A stretch of DNA of 64,000 bases, taken from Branchiostoma floridae. Taxonomy: Eukaryota; Chordata; Leptocardii; Amphioxiformes; Branchiostomatidae. The stretch is from contig NC_049980.1 of NCBI RefSeq assembly GCF_000003815.2, positions 10,450,714-10,514,713 on the forward strand, read 5' to 3'. The position numbers and the translations under genes were made by a program. Under the pieces are notes generated by a model, which was given only the letters and a program-made list of their open reading frames with translations, searched no databases and was not told where the DNA came from. This document shows, in pieces, positions 16,844 to 28,600 of this stretch. Every line of letters begins with the position of its first letter. The first letter of the stretch is position 1.

Positions 16844-19800
16844 ATGCGCGTTTTCGTCTTCCTCGCTCTTGTCTGTTACGCTGGTTAGTGCCATTACACC
16901 CGTCTAGTATGTTATTGTCGCAGAGTGAGATGTTTAGAGTGTTGTAGCCATCGGCTTGTTTCCTTGTTCGGAAACAGGATATCGATAACTTATGGATTTT
17001 CGTGTTTCTATGTTTTACCCATTCGGCTGTGAAGGAGACACAGTCAGGGCTGCCAAACTCAGACGTTAGACTATATTAGACGTAATTCATACCATATGCT
17101 ACTGATGTGCAAATATGTACATAATATTGTTTAATGGACAGCTTCGTAACAAATGACAACGGCTTGATGCCATCACAGTATATATACACAGGTATGATAG
17201 GACGTCATTTGTACAATTTGTATATTACAGTAGAAGCCAGTCAATTGCACAACGTATAACCGCACGGAATCTCCAAATCCCGTGGTGGTTCGGTCCAGTT
17301 GATAACTTAGCTTTGTTGCATCATCCGGATAATTGCACAAAATACGCTGGCAAATGGGGTGTGCAATTAAACGGCTTCTGTTGTATATAGAAACGCTCTA
17401 CTCCGTTTAAAATGATTAGAATATCATTAATGGGTATGACATCATGAGTCAATCTGGTATGGGTGATTGGGGATGTCACCTACATTGAGCGGTGTCATTC
17501 GAAATTGCAGTTTGGTATAACTAACCCTAGCACGGCTGTTTTTGGATCGTAGCTGACAAGGCATTGTTTTCGCGGAATACTCGACACAGCTATATTCGCA
17601 CGTGTTGACGGTTAGCGTTGGCAAGGAGGTTCAAATGTAATATGTGTAGATATATACTATACATTTATGTCATGAAGTCTACCCGAGGTGTGATGAAGAA
17701 GAAAACTTCTGGTGCATATCACGGTTTGGAATGAATGTTTTCTCAGGCGGATGAAAGTATGACATAAAAAGATTATAACATGGCCGTTACGAGTTGGGCC
17801 AGGGTGTTACGGAATACATCGTCTTGTGCAATGCATCTATTGCATCAGTCCCGATCCCATAACCCCGCCCACCTTTGTCAAAACGTAGAAATTCCAAAGA
17901 CAATTATAGAAATGTAAATATTTGATATAGCGCCCTCTCATTGCTCTATTAAATTGACATGCATGCTATCATTGGTTGAGCTGATAATTATGATAGACAG
18001 TCGGGATCGGTCTATTTTAAACCCACTGCACTTACCGAAATTAGTAGGGGTCCTTCCGGAGTGAATGGTTCAAAAACCTACAGTCATTTGGCCGCATATG
18101 GGGCAATTGATGTCGTATTGAGGTCACCTAAGGCCGAATGGCAGCCGCTCCAGAACCTTACGATTTAACCCCGCCTATTGCAAACTCGACTCCTCACAAC
18201 TCAGCCCCTGGTTGCGAAGAGTCGGCCTACCCAGTAACAGAAGTTACACCTTGTTTTCTCAGCGGCGCAGCAGTGCGGGCGGTCCTACTATGCTCCGAAG
18301 CAGTACGTTGACCGCATCATCGGCGGGACGGAGGCGAACCCGGGCAGCTGGCCCTGGATGGTGTCTCTTCAGGACAACGGCTTCCCCTTCTGCGGAGGGA
18401 CCCTCATCAACAGAGAATGGGTTCTCAGCGCCGCTCACTGCAGGATCAAGTACACTTGTAGTTATCACTACTGTTACGCACACGCAATTCATTTCTATCA
18501 CTCATTATGTATATATTAAAGAATTACGCCAGGTGACCGGTTATAAGCCCTTTCACACTAGTTACCACGCACGCGCGGGTGAAAGGAACTCTGGGTAATA
18601 TGTCAGAGTTGAAGCCCCCCCCCCCCTCCAGAAAATCAACATTCCGCAATTTTGCAGGCGCCATTACGTTCCGGATATTGTTACACAAATCAAAACAATG
18701 GTAGAGACGAGACTGTTAACGCCCACAGTGGACATATTACCCAGAGTTCCTTTCGCCCACGCGTGCGTGGTAACTAGTGAGAAAGGGCTTATTTGGAACA
18801 CGATTCGACAGATGAGCAGGTAGACAGGCATTTACCTGTTTGCCTGACCTGCACATGACTTTTTATGGTAAAAGAGGGGTGTGCAATTCCTGCTCCACCC
18901 TCTCGTCTACTAGAGCACTAAGTCTCACAGAACTGTATGACACGTGTTAGACGGCTTCAGCAGATGCAGCTTTGTTATTCGGAGTATCCGTCTCCTATGA
19001 GGACTTCCGAGCAAGGATGTAAGGGGTTCCTCCTACCCCCGACTCGTGTGCCATGGCGGGTGCGTCATGCCCGAACATGCCCCTAAGGCCTGTCTCGGCC
19101 ACAAAGCCCGCCAAGGCCACTAGCCGCAGCTAGATACTCATTTACACCTGAGTTAAGTGAGGAAAGTCGTGTAAAGTGCCTTTCCCAAGGGCACAAGATC
19201 GGTCACACGGCAGCCGGATTCGAACCCTCAACCTCTCGGTCTCGAGCCGATTATGCTGCCACTGCGCCACGCGGTCCCACGATGACAATACAGTGCAATA
19301 GGAAAGCGGGCATTGATAGCCTACCACTCTCTTAACTTGAAGGTTCATTTCTTATTGAAATAACATGTGAAAAACGTTTACCTGTATTGGTAGAAATCAC
19401 AGTTGAGTTGTGCTGTAATTTCCGGGTAAAAAATTGGACTTACCCAAATTTTCGACTCCAGGAATGAGCAATCGTTTCTGTGACGTCACATTATCCAGAT
19501 CGAACACGTGACTAGGTGAGCAGTTGGTCATAACTTGTAGAAAGTGTATGGTACTCCCCAGAGCATTACTAGTACATCACATATGATGCTATATATGGCT
19601 AATTAATCCAACAATATGGCGGGCTCTGAATGACGTCATAACCTTGTGACTACAAACGCCCACGCGTTGAATCATATCAGAGTCTAGAAATGCAATTATC
19701 AGATGATTTGGATGACATTGTTCTCTTCTTGCCGGTAGTGCCCGCCGACTGATCGTTATTGCTGGAGACCATAACCTAGCTACCAACGAGGGGACCGAAC

Positions 19801-22450
19801 AGGCCATCAGAGCAGAGCGGGTTATTGCACATCCAGGTAGGACTCGGGTATTGCCTACTCTCCAAGCAGAGTCTTGTCTCAGGCTGTTTTTGGTTCGTTT
19901 TTAGGCCCTTTAGTCGGGCATTCGATTTTACACCGTTTTCTTCATAGCTGTACAAAATATAGAGCCCTGGAAAAATGCCTAAAAACACGTTAAAACAACC
20001 GGGGCCGAAACTCTGCTTGGACAGTAGATATTGTCTTCGTGTACGGAGATTTTGTTTTCTTTGTGTCTGTGTTCACGTGTTTTTTGTACGTTCGTATCTG
20101 AATACACTGTCACAAGAGTGGCAGAAAGTGATTGGTTCATGATGTTACCGTAAAGGTCAGGTTTACGGGAGTAACAGGAAGTTAAGCTCTGGGGTGGTAG
20201 AATCGGTCGTTTATCAGCCTGACAGACATTCCAGGTCATGGGGTCAATGGAAGAGGCCACTAGTCAATCAGAGGTATGGTGTTAAGTCTGCCTGTCTGCG
20301 TTCTCGTAGTTGTATATTTTCCAGATTCCATATCACAAAGTGACAGGAGTGACAGGAAGTGATCAATGAACACATATATTGTTAATCAAAATCTTATGTG
20401 CTTGATTAATGAAACACGCAAGAAAATGAACAGTGTAAGGTTCTGTCAAACATGGTCATGTCATGCAACAGAACCTAATACTAGTAGTTGTTGTTCCGAA
20501 GTATGTTTTGTCTTCTTGAGCAGACTACCATGTCTTCTATGATGATCCCATTGTTTAGATTATAACCCCCACACTCTTGACAACGACATCATGCTCATCA
20601 AGCTCAGCACTCCCGCGACTATCAACTCACGGGTCAGCCCAGCATGTCTACCGGGACAGGGCCAGCATGTTTCCGACGGGACCCGTGTCACCATCACGGG
20701 CTGGGGAAACACTCTTACCAGTGGATGTAAGTACCAGTATCTTAGGACATAGTTTGTGTGCTGGGAGGAATGCTTTCAATACACCACACGGCCAGTGTTC
20801 ACATCGTTATTGGCACGGGCATCCTTTTTTTTAACCGAGTGAAAGACAGAATGTTTCGACTCCAGAATATTTCAGATGTTCCGTTGTTTGTTGTCCTGTC
20901 ATTTCTGTTTGTAGACTCACTAATGACCTACGCCGGTAAAAGAAGAATCCTGAGTTGCACAGCATCGGTTATGGCTGTAATACAGACATGTACATTTAGT
21001 AGTATTTTCAGCTTCTCGTGTTTGACATTGTCACTTACCGCCTATTCTGATCCCACTGCCAGCCAACTACCCGAACGAGCTTTACCAGGTCACGGTGCCC
21101 ACCATCGCCACCTCCACATGTAACGCGGCGGACTCGTACGCTGGTGAGGTGACCAACAACATGTTCTGTGCCGGCTTCATGAATGGCGGAAAGGATTCCT
21201 GCCAGGTAACTGCATCCACCATATAATTTCTTCTTCTTCGCCAATAAGTTTATGTTTTAGGTAACGTTTGTATGTATATATCTATGTATGTGTGTTTTTG
21301 TGTAGAAGAACAGCATAACTTGAGAATGCATGGGTGGGTTGTATTGATATATGGTATGCGGGTAGGTCTTTATGAGACCTGGAAACGATTAGATTTTCGG
21401 CCACCTATCGGCTTGTAACGGTACTGCAGCGAAGCTTCCGGTTTGATAGTCAAGTTCTGTACATGCTTTGGTCTTGATTTTTGAGTGGTAGGTAGCTCTT
21501 GGGATCTGTTATTTGGATGGGGGAGATGGTCAACTAATATGATTTATGCAAATGGAGACTTTACTTGCATGCTTAGAGACAAACTCACATAATACATCAG
21601 TTGCAAAGGTTGAAATCATTTGGCGAAGATATGAGGTCGTGGAACCCGTTGTTTTATTTTAGACTTTACCAAACCCACTCTTGTTTCTTGTTTATTTTTA
21701 AACCACGTACTGGATAGATAGAGTCAAGAACCCATTGAGTGCACGAAACACCATGCACTTTCTATGCAAATACTGTCACAGGGTGCAATACTACAAAGTG
21801 TTACCAAATGTTGTATTGGTTCTCTTTCAGAAATTCAGTTATGTGTACAATGGCCAATAATTATATAAACCTTACCAAGACAACACTCACTACAAAAATG
21901 CGCACCAACATTTCACACACGTTTTCTAGTAAAGTACTGATTTGCACCAAGTACTGATTTGCATCGATATCTAAAATCAGCACCTGATGATGGTAAGAAA
22001 AGAAAATATCGTGACGACCATCGTGACAAAGAACTTGCTAATGGAACATCCATTGTATAGAATCTTTATCTACCGTAATCTCCAAGCAGATCCTACGGTA
22101 GCATAAGATAGTAGCAAAAGCTGCCAATGGAGCCGGCCTAGGAGTGTACAATGGCAACCGGAGCACAGCCCTAGACCGGCTACACCCATTTGCCATCTTA
22201 TGCTACCGTAGGATCTGCTTGGAGATAAATCTACCGTACTGATGAGAGATTGGCCCATGTTTGTGTGTAGGGAGACAGCGGCGGCCCCGTGGTGAATTCC
22301 GGTACGGTGTACGGCGTGGTGAGCTGGGGCTACGGCTGTGCTCAGGAAGGCTACCCGGGCGTCTACGTTAAGGTCGCCAATTACGTCAACTGGATCAACG
22401 GTTACGTCAGTGGACAGTCCACTTTCGGCAACGGCAACGGGCGACCATGA
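16844..22450 (+). CDS. trypsin-like serine protease copy 3 (complete, six exons, 271 aa)
   Basis: Exons 16844-16883, 18263-18449, 19739-19836, 20559-20726, 21063-21205 and 22271-22450 join in frame (816 nt) with intron phases 1, 2, 1, 1, 0, as in copy 2. The signal peptide is [13 protein letters not shown]. The propeptide carries Cys18 in [10 protein letters not shown], five residues longer than in copy 2, and activation is at R31|IIGG. The triad is His72 (AAHC), Asp118 (NDIMLI) and Ser215 (GDSGGP). Asp209 (GGKDSCQ), SWGYGC and YPGVY predict trypsin-type specificity. The Cys of SPACLP can pair with Cys18. The C terminus extends past the final helix as a Gly/Asn-rich tail (GNGNGRP). It would be a secreted zymogen. 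Introns hold several MITEs and a SINE. AATAAA lies at 22519. Confidence 0.95.
17226..17385. mobile_element. pogo/Tc1-like MITE, CAGTAGAAGCC family (intron 1 of copy 3)
   Basis: It starts TACAGTAGAAGCCAGTCAATTGCAC and ends GTGCAATTAAACGGCTTCTGTTGTA, 160 bp with TA at both ends. The middle (CGGAATCTCCAAATCCC, ATCCGGATAATTGCAC) matches the copy at 43749-43926 closely. Confidence 0.75.
18545..18790. mobile_element. MITE with ~60-bp terminal inverted repeats (intron 2 of copy 3)
   Basis: AAGCCCTTTCACACTAGTTACC at 18545 is matched in inverse at the right end (GGTAACTAGTGAGAAAGGGCTT, ending 18790). The arms stay complementary for about 60 bp, to GGGTAATATGTC, with few mismatches. The flanks read TTAT and TATT, hinting at a short TTA-type target duplication. 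The centre has a poly-C run and no ORF. Elements at 35690-35900 share the inner GTGGGTAATATGTC motif. Confidence 0.8.
19135..19280 (-). mobile_element. tRNA-derived SINE (intron 2 of copy 3)
   Basis: Read on the minus strand, GGACCGCGTGGCGCAGTGG (A-box region) is followed by GAGGGTTCGAATCCGGC (B-box), then CCCTTGGGAAAGGCACTTTACACG and CTCAGGTGTAAATGAG. The tRNA-like head plus this tail is a SINE layout. The spacing leaves no clean acceptor stem, so it is not called a functional tRNA gene. Confidence 0.7.
19857..20021. mobile_element. MITE-like element, CTCCAAGCAGAG family (intron 3 of copy 3)
   Basis: CTCTCCAAGCAGAGTC at the left and ACTCTGCTTGGA at the right are inverted, about 165 bp apart. 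The interior pairs in part (GTTTTTAGGCCC against GCCTAAAAACAC), as in the copy at 2591-2772. It begins about 20 bp after the exon-3 donor, the same relative place as the single end in copy 2. Confidence 0.6.
21280..21640 (+). repeat. composite dispersed repeat (intron 5 of copy 3)
   Basis: A TG-rich head, CAGCATAACTTGAGAATGC, GGTATGCGGGTAGG, CGGCTTGTAACGGTACTGCAG, TTTTTGAGTGGTAGGTAG and GATATGAGGTCGTGGAAC keep the order seen at 12480-13795. It lacks the 240-bp tandem units. It follows the exon-5 donor, as in copy 2. Confidence 0.55.
22078..22228. mobile_element. MITE with perfect 32-bp terminal inverted repeats (intron 5 of copy 3)
   Basis: 22078-22109 (ATCTCCAAGCAGATCC...) is the exact reverse complement of 22195-22226. 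The flanks carry the same 10 bp, ATCTACCGTA, immediately before the left end and two bases after the right end, a likely target-site duplication. The interior is about 85 bp without an ORF. Perfect arms suggest a recent insertion, 45 bp before exon 6 of the protease. Confidence 0.85.
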
Positions 22451-22518
22451 TAAGATGGCACCACCAGTAGGCGTCAGGGTGACCCCAACCGGACCGTCAA
22501 ATCTATTGTCCATTGAAA

Positions 22519-22524
22519 AATAAA
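22519..22524 (+). terminator. polyadenylation signal of protease copy 3
   Basis: AATAAA lies 69 bp after the stop codon, followed by a TTTC-repeat tract. Confidence 0.65.
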
Positions 22525-22814
22525 GCTACCGATATTCATTAATTCATTTCTTTCTTTCTTTCTTGACAATAATACAACTCATTACACGGGTCAGCCTAGG
22601 CAGTTCGCGCTGGTAACGGTAACGGCTGACCCACAAAACTACAGATGGACATACACATGTTTTCATACTGTCATATTTTCCTATTTGGCTTACGATATAC
22701 CATCTTGGTTAGTTTACTTTTAAACCAAGCCTTAAGATAAAGACATGAAATGGTTATTAGGTTCGCCTATACATACCTGTGAATTGTACATCTCTGCGAT
22801 AAAATATTGACGTT

Positions 22815-23936
22815 TCATCGTACCGCGCGAGTTTCTTCCATCTCCAGGACTTCATAGTCAAAGTCAAGTTTCTCCCCCCTTGTTTGAGAGGGTAGCGTTC
22901 CTGTGGACTTCCTGGTCCCTGATAACTGTGAAAGTTGATCTCTATATTTCCCGGCACAACAGTTATTATTACCAAGGATGAGGAAGCACACAGCGTTCAT
23001 GGCTGAGTTGGATAGACCTAAGCACAGAAGGAAAGGGTGTACGACGGCTGCGGTTAAAGCGCTTTCCCTCCTAGTTTCCTCGTAGAAGTCGAACCAAATG
23101 ATAAGAAGAAAGTACGGTAGCCAGGAGAACGCAAAGATGACTGTCAAAGCTGTGAATACTTTAACAGCGCGTCTTCTGTGCATCAATATCTTAGTAACAA
23201 TGACGTCGTTGTTCCTACTGGCGGTGCTGTCGGCAGACCTTCCATAGAGCGCTGCTGCACCATGCCACAGAGTTTTACCGATTTTTGTGTAGGCTAGTGC
23301 CATGATTGAGAATGGAAGAACGAAAAGTATCACAAATAGCGTCACGTCATATGCCTTCTTCCATTCCGCTCCGGGCCACATCTCCCTACAAAACACCACA
23401 TGAATTCCGAACTCAAACGTTTGTTCGGTAACTTCACTGAAGATCGCTAGAGGTAGCATGATGAGCATGGACGCTACCCAGAGACAAGGAATTACAATTT
23501 TTATCCGCAAGCTCGGCGAAACCGACATGGCGCGTAGAGGGCTGCATATGACGAGGTAGCGATCTAAGCTTACGGCGGTTAGAGTTAACACACTTGTGCA
23601 CACGGACACAGCCTGGACGTAGGGCAGAATCTTGCACATGACCGGTCCGTACACGTAGCTGCGGTACACCTCCATCCCAGCGTTAACAGGGACGCACAGA
23701 GTGATGACCAGAAGGTCACAAACGCACAGGTTCACCATGAACGCGTTGGCCACCCTGTCCATAGGGCTGCGTCGGAATATCGCCAGTAGGACCGAAACAT
23801 TGGCGACAAGTCCGATCAGGAACACCACGACATTGAGAAACAAGAGCACGATGCCGGTGGGTTCACTGTAAGTGTACAGCACACTCTGTCTCAGCCGCTC
23901 GATCTCTTCTGTCGATAGGTTGAAACTTGGTGCCAT
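22815..23936 (-). CDS. class A (rhodopsin-like) GPCR, neuropeptide-receptor type, intronless
   Basis: The ATG at 23936 starts a 373-residue receptor; the open frame runs upstream to a GTG at 24050, but this ATG directly precedes a short extracellular tail with the glycosylation site N6-L-S. Seven hydrophobic segments are visible: about 27-54, 64-86, 103-124, 146-166, 198-218, 258-281 and 298-321. Class A marks are N46 in TM1, D74 in LCVCD of TM2, Cys101 and Cys183 for the extracellular disulfide, DRY at 125-127, W153 in TM4 and P208 in TM5. TM6 reads FSWLP instead of CWxP, and TM7 reads NAVCF instead of NPxxY. Cys326-Cys327 after TM7 could be palmitoylated. The tail is acidic (DFDYEVLEMEE). 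Ligand unknown. The SLDRY and LSNSAMN motifs resemble orexin/QRFP/NPFF/CCK-like receptors, so a peptide ligand is likely but inferred. Confidence 0.93.
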   Translation of the reverse strand: MAPSFNLSTEEIERLRQSVLYTYSEPTGIVLLFLNVVVFLIGLVANVSVLLAIFRRSPMDRVANAFMVNLCVCDLLVITLCVPVNAGMEVYRSYVYGPVMCKILPYVQAVSVCTSVLTLTAVSLDRYLVICSPLRAMSVSPSLRIKIVIPCLWVASMLIMLPLAIFSEVTEQTFEFGIHVVFCREMWPGAEWKKAYDVTLFVILFVLPFSIMALAYTKIGKTLWHGAAALYGRSADSTASRNNDVIVTKILMHRRRAVKVFTALTVIFAFSWLPYFLLIIWFDFYEETRRESALTAAVVHPFLLCLGLSNSAMNAVCFLILGNNNCCAGKYRDQLSQLSGTRKSTGTLPSQTRGEKLDFDYEVLEMEETRAVR

Positions 23937-23939
23937 CGC

Positions 23940-25630
23940 TGTACCTAACACTAGACAGGTGGGGAAAGGGTTTGGGCACTGCCACAACTCAATTCGACAT
24001 CCAAAAGCGTTCTGACAGCAGACAAATATGTCCCACGCAGACGGTATCACCTAGAAGATGTGTGAGAACATCGTAGTCCAGGTAGAAGTCATTCCACTGT
24101 CTCATGAGACCGGCGGTAGCGCTTTCATGGCAGCGTCGGGGTTGTTGTAATCGCCAGATGATACCTTGGGTCATATGATATAGCCAAATGCGCGCGCCAT
24201 TCCCTTATTCACTGACACGTATCTGTCCTTATCGCATATAGAATAAATCAATAGATAACATTTATCATCTTCAATTCTAATTTCTTTCTCGGGTGTGCGT
24301 TTGTGGTTCCATCAGTATTTGGAGGAATATACTGCCGAACAGAGATCTTCAAATGGCCAGAGTGGGACAGTTCCCACGACAAGTGATGGAGCCTAAATCC
24401 CAATGACACATAGCCGACCATGGTCTCCCGACCTTCTCCAGACCTGCAATGGTCTGTAGTTGGTTGTAAGCAAGGTCATCATTAATAGTGGTCGACGAGG
24501 ATGCCTACTAGTTGTCTGGTGGCACAGCCAATCATATCATATGTATTTTCAAAAACGAAGTCATAAAAGTCATATTCTACTAGGATGCGATCAGGCGAGC
24601 GCGCGAACTGGTGCTAAAATAGTTAGCTACTGCTTACCTAGGGCCGACCTTGTTGTTTTGGTGGGCGGGGGTCGGGCATTTAAATTCACAAGACGAAATC
24701 AACCCGTTTTTTTATCTGACAACACCTGGAATAAGATAAGCATGTATACTTCGCTAATTTTGCCTTTTGTGACTAAACGACTGATGAGTTTCTGTACCCT
24801 AATGTTATGCCTCATTTCGGCGTTCCCAAATATCACCACCACCACTGTTGCCCCTGCAACCACCATGGGGTACAACTGTCCAATTATCTCCGTATAGGAA
24901 ATATCCTTTATGGGCAGGTGTTGACAAATATGAGAGGACGTATCGTGTGAATTGCTGGTCAACAGGAGGCATGTTAAGTATTTGTCAAGTAAATTGTCCG
25001 TCTTAGAATCATTATCTATGACCAACAAATTAAGATAAAATTATTAAAGTCATCGTGACCATTCGCCCTACTTGTAGGGATGCATGGTGTATATTAGACA
25101 GAATAAAAGATGCTGATATTCTTGCATTACACGTTACTTACAGCTAGATAGTTTTCATATGTCGGACAAACACTTGATATATGAAATAACCAGAAAGTAC
25201 ACGTCAATTTAACGTTACTCATTTTTTTTAATCCTGTAGCTGCGACAGATACATATGCATCAATGTTGTCGACTTTTAGGGGACGCACAAATATGGCACC
25301 GTTGAAACAATTAAAGGCCACGTGGATAGCCTACAGGAATTCTGAGTATGGGTATGATTTATGCGACCAGAGACAGCTTTTCTCAGATCATACACCGATA
25401 AGCGCGTCCATGCTTCCAAGTGGGCATGCACGGTGCGATGCATTGTGGGTAACATGTCAAAGGTGAAGGTCATTAACTTGTAAATAGTTCATGTTTAGAC
25501 CATGCTTTATACATTTCCAGACGTGTGTTGATTATATCTCATCAGGGGCCTTAACCTTTGACATGTCAGCTAAAATGTGCGCACATGCGCACTTGAAACT
25601 ATGTACCCACTTATTCCAATCACCATCCCA
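23940..25630. other. spacer between the GPCR and the FN2 gene
   Basis: No exon was supported. Frames at 24460-24897 (+) and 24699-25028 (-) lack motifs; the minus frame has one hydrophobic stretch (MVVAGATVVVVIFG) but no gene context. 25436-25580 holds part of a dispersed repeat (TTGTGGGTAACATGTCAAAGGTGAAGGTCA) that recurs at 26005-26180, 35690-35900 and 37480-37620. Confidence 0.45.
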
Positions 25631-25633
25631 TAT

Positions 25634-28600
25634 TCAATACCTGACCCTGTGCATGGTGAAGCCCACGCGTTTCTTCGCCCTGCCGGCCCAGAGCTCACAC
25701 ATGACGGTCCCACCAACTCGCTTCCTCGGACCGACGTTCACATAGTCGCACCGTTCCTGCTGGTAGTTTTCACACGCTTGCTTGCAATGCTTTGTGCTTT
25801 TGACGGGGACTGAGGCAAGCAGGCGGTCGGTTGGAGTCGCCTTCGTCGTGGTTTCTTCATCTAACAGAGAACAGATATGTTCACCAAGAAGTTACTCATA
25901 CAGAAAATGCACATCCAAACGGATGTTACCCCTAGTAAGGATCTCAATCACGTCTTTTCATGAAGGGTGCCGACTTGCTGCCAACACGGTTTTAACTGCG
26001 CATGTGTAATGCATTATAGGTAATGGATGTGTAGCAACGTCAAAGGCCAAGTTTTCAATATGACAACGTGTAAGACACAAACAAAACACGTCTTGGTAAA
26101 GTATCAGTATCAAACATGGTCTAGACCAGAACTATTTACAAGTAAGAGGCCTTCCCATTTAACCTCGCGCATACGCAGTTCAAACCGTGAGCAGGTAATT
26201 CCCTTGATAGAAAGCCATACATTGAGATAGTTTCATCAGTGTCCGTGTGATCTTTTAACTCATTTGATGCATTTGAATAATCATGTTGCACTGTGGTCAT
26301 CGATGGCAACTTGTGATCCACACGATCCACCCTCATGGAGGCTGCAGAGTTAGAGTTATGCTATGTGCTGTGTTGTGTTGTATTGTACAGTGACAGAACT
26401 CACAGAGCTCGAGGTTGTATAACATACCTTAATACTGTCAATATCGGCACACAGGGGTAAGATATCTATAGAATTGTTCATTCGAATCGCAGTTGTTATA
26501 TATTTATCAGATCTATCATCTCATATCATCTAATATGTGGTACCCCTCTTCTTTGTTTCTGAACATATGATCAGTCATTGATATCGAGAAAAAACACAGA
26601 GGAGCAAAATGAACATTTTTTAAACACACCATCTGTCAATGGAGAGGGTGTTGTTTTGCTGTGTGTAGGTGGCTGTGTGGTGGATTCTGGTAGGCATCGT
26701 CCCCACATACCACGGTAGTGGGTGGTTGTTGAGCACCACGGCTGGGACCAGTGGTCAGAAGTGCAGCTAGTGTACATTTTGCCCTTGTAGACAAAAGGCA
26801 GTGCGCAGGGGGCGCCGCCAGCAGAGCCGCCAGTGGTGAAGACTTGCCGTTTGCAAAATCAAAAGCAAGCGATTTATTTTCAAAACAAGCAGTTTCATTA
26901 AAACAAACCCAAAACGTCAAAGCAAAGACATAAAGGCTAAGCATGCAAGCATGTCACAAGAGCAGAACAGATGACTCTTGTGTCTCCTTAGTTCTAGAAT
27001 CTAGCTTAGAAAAAGGCAAAACGAATGCAGAGTTTGGTAATGTAACTGATAGATAAGCATTTCATAAACCCAAAACGTCAAAGCAAAGACGTAAAGGCTA
27101 AGTGTGCAGGCATTTCACAAGACCAGAACAGGCGACCCTTGTGTCTCCTTGGTTCTACAATCTAGCTTAGAAAAGGGTAAAACAAATGCAAAACTGGTAA
27201 AGCAAAAATAAATCAACGACTCACAGCTGGGGGGGGGGGGGTAAAAATGGCTAGCGAGAAGACTTCTACAGGGCGAAATGTACCTGTCTTCTTGACTGGC
27301 AGCAAACAATTCCCCCAGCTACCTCGGTATTGTTGCGTGGTGGAGCACCACAGAGTACCGTAGTTGTCTTTGGTACAACTGTGGTAAGTCTTCCCTTTGT
27401 ACAAAAACGGCAAGGCACACGGAGCCTGTCGTGCTGTTCCCCCATACGTTGAAATCACTGAGTTTGAACGATAGTCAATCAAATGTACGAAGGGATGGAC
27501 CAGGACTGATAGATTCCAAAACCCTTATTACTCAACACCTAAACAGTAATAGCAAAACTTTGTGATTTTGCCAGTATTTCTTTTTCTGTGTTCATGAATC
27601 ATGTTCTGATGTGGCGATGGACTCATAGTCATACCAATAGTCCTGAACCATCGATAATCAAGCATATCTGTTCTTTTATCTCTACTATAACAGAAAAGCG
27701 AGGAGGAGATGAATTTATCCAACGATAGTTTTGTTATTTTGTATCTGTTAAGTGAATCTTTTCAACAAGTCTTGTTGTGACCTGTACTTATCCCGGTGTG
27801 GTAAAAATGTGGTCTTCAACCATCAATCATTAATACGCATTTGTATCAGGTTTCTTAAATCGTGTTTGAGAGTTAGCAAGTGCAGTGTATATGAATAAGA
27901 CGATACAATATTAGTGATGTTAAGCTTTTTTGTGTAATCATAGGCGCTGTGTACCTGGTCCATAGGGTTGAGTAAACTTTTTCATTCATTCAGGTACGGC
28001 AGTATTACGTGGCATCCGGCTTCAATATTTGCTTGAAAATCTCCATCAATAAGGATAGAATTGTGCGGCACAGGTAAATATTTGACCAACACAGCTCTGT
28101 TTTCAAAACCATAAGTGCTATGTCCTGTCACACACAAGCTGATGTGTTAATACGCCGAATGGCGGTTATACCGGCTATATAAATACAGATACAAGTACAG
28201 ATATACGAAAAACACACTAGAATTGTTATCATAACAGATTAGGGGTGGGGGTATAGAGAAAGAAGGCTCTGAAACTTCTGCCCTACGACCAGAGACTGTC
28301 TTCATTGCGATGGCCGTTTACAAAACCCACCTGAAAAACTGGTTCAAATCAGCAAGCATGTAAAGAATAATGAAAATATCCGTTTATATCGCGAGTTAAC
28401 AGATGCTTACCTTTCGCCTTGAAATTTTTTGGAGAGTCCGTTTCGGGCTGTGCCGTGGTTGGGATGGTGGTATCAGGAAGTGTTGTCGTCGGCTCTGGAG
28501 TCATTTCACGCTGCTGAGATTTGAGGTCCTCTCCGGTGCACATCTTCCACTGGCCAAAGTACTCCTCCGTGAGAGAGCACCACGCGTAGTCCGAGTTCAG

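Noticed and set aside
19200-19280. tRNA gene on the minus strand
   Set aside because: A- and B-box sequences are present, but the acceptor stem does not pair, and a typical SINE tail follows directly.
22070-22513. 147-codon minus-strand frame
   Set aside because: It is antisense to protease exon 6 and runs through a MITE; no motif.
23937-24050. Longer N-terminus for the GPCR (38 extra residues)
   Set aside because: The extension begins at GTG, not ATG, and ends just before an ATG that gives a normal receptor N-terminus with a glycosylation site.
24699-25028. 109-codon minus frame with a hydrophobic segment, possible last exon of a neighbouring gene
   Set aside because: No splice acceptor fits the phase of the FN2 gene, which already has a stop at 25634, and no homology was recognised.
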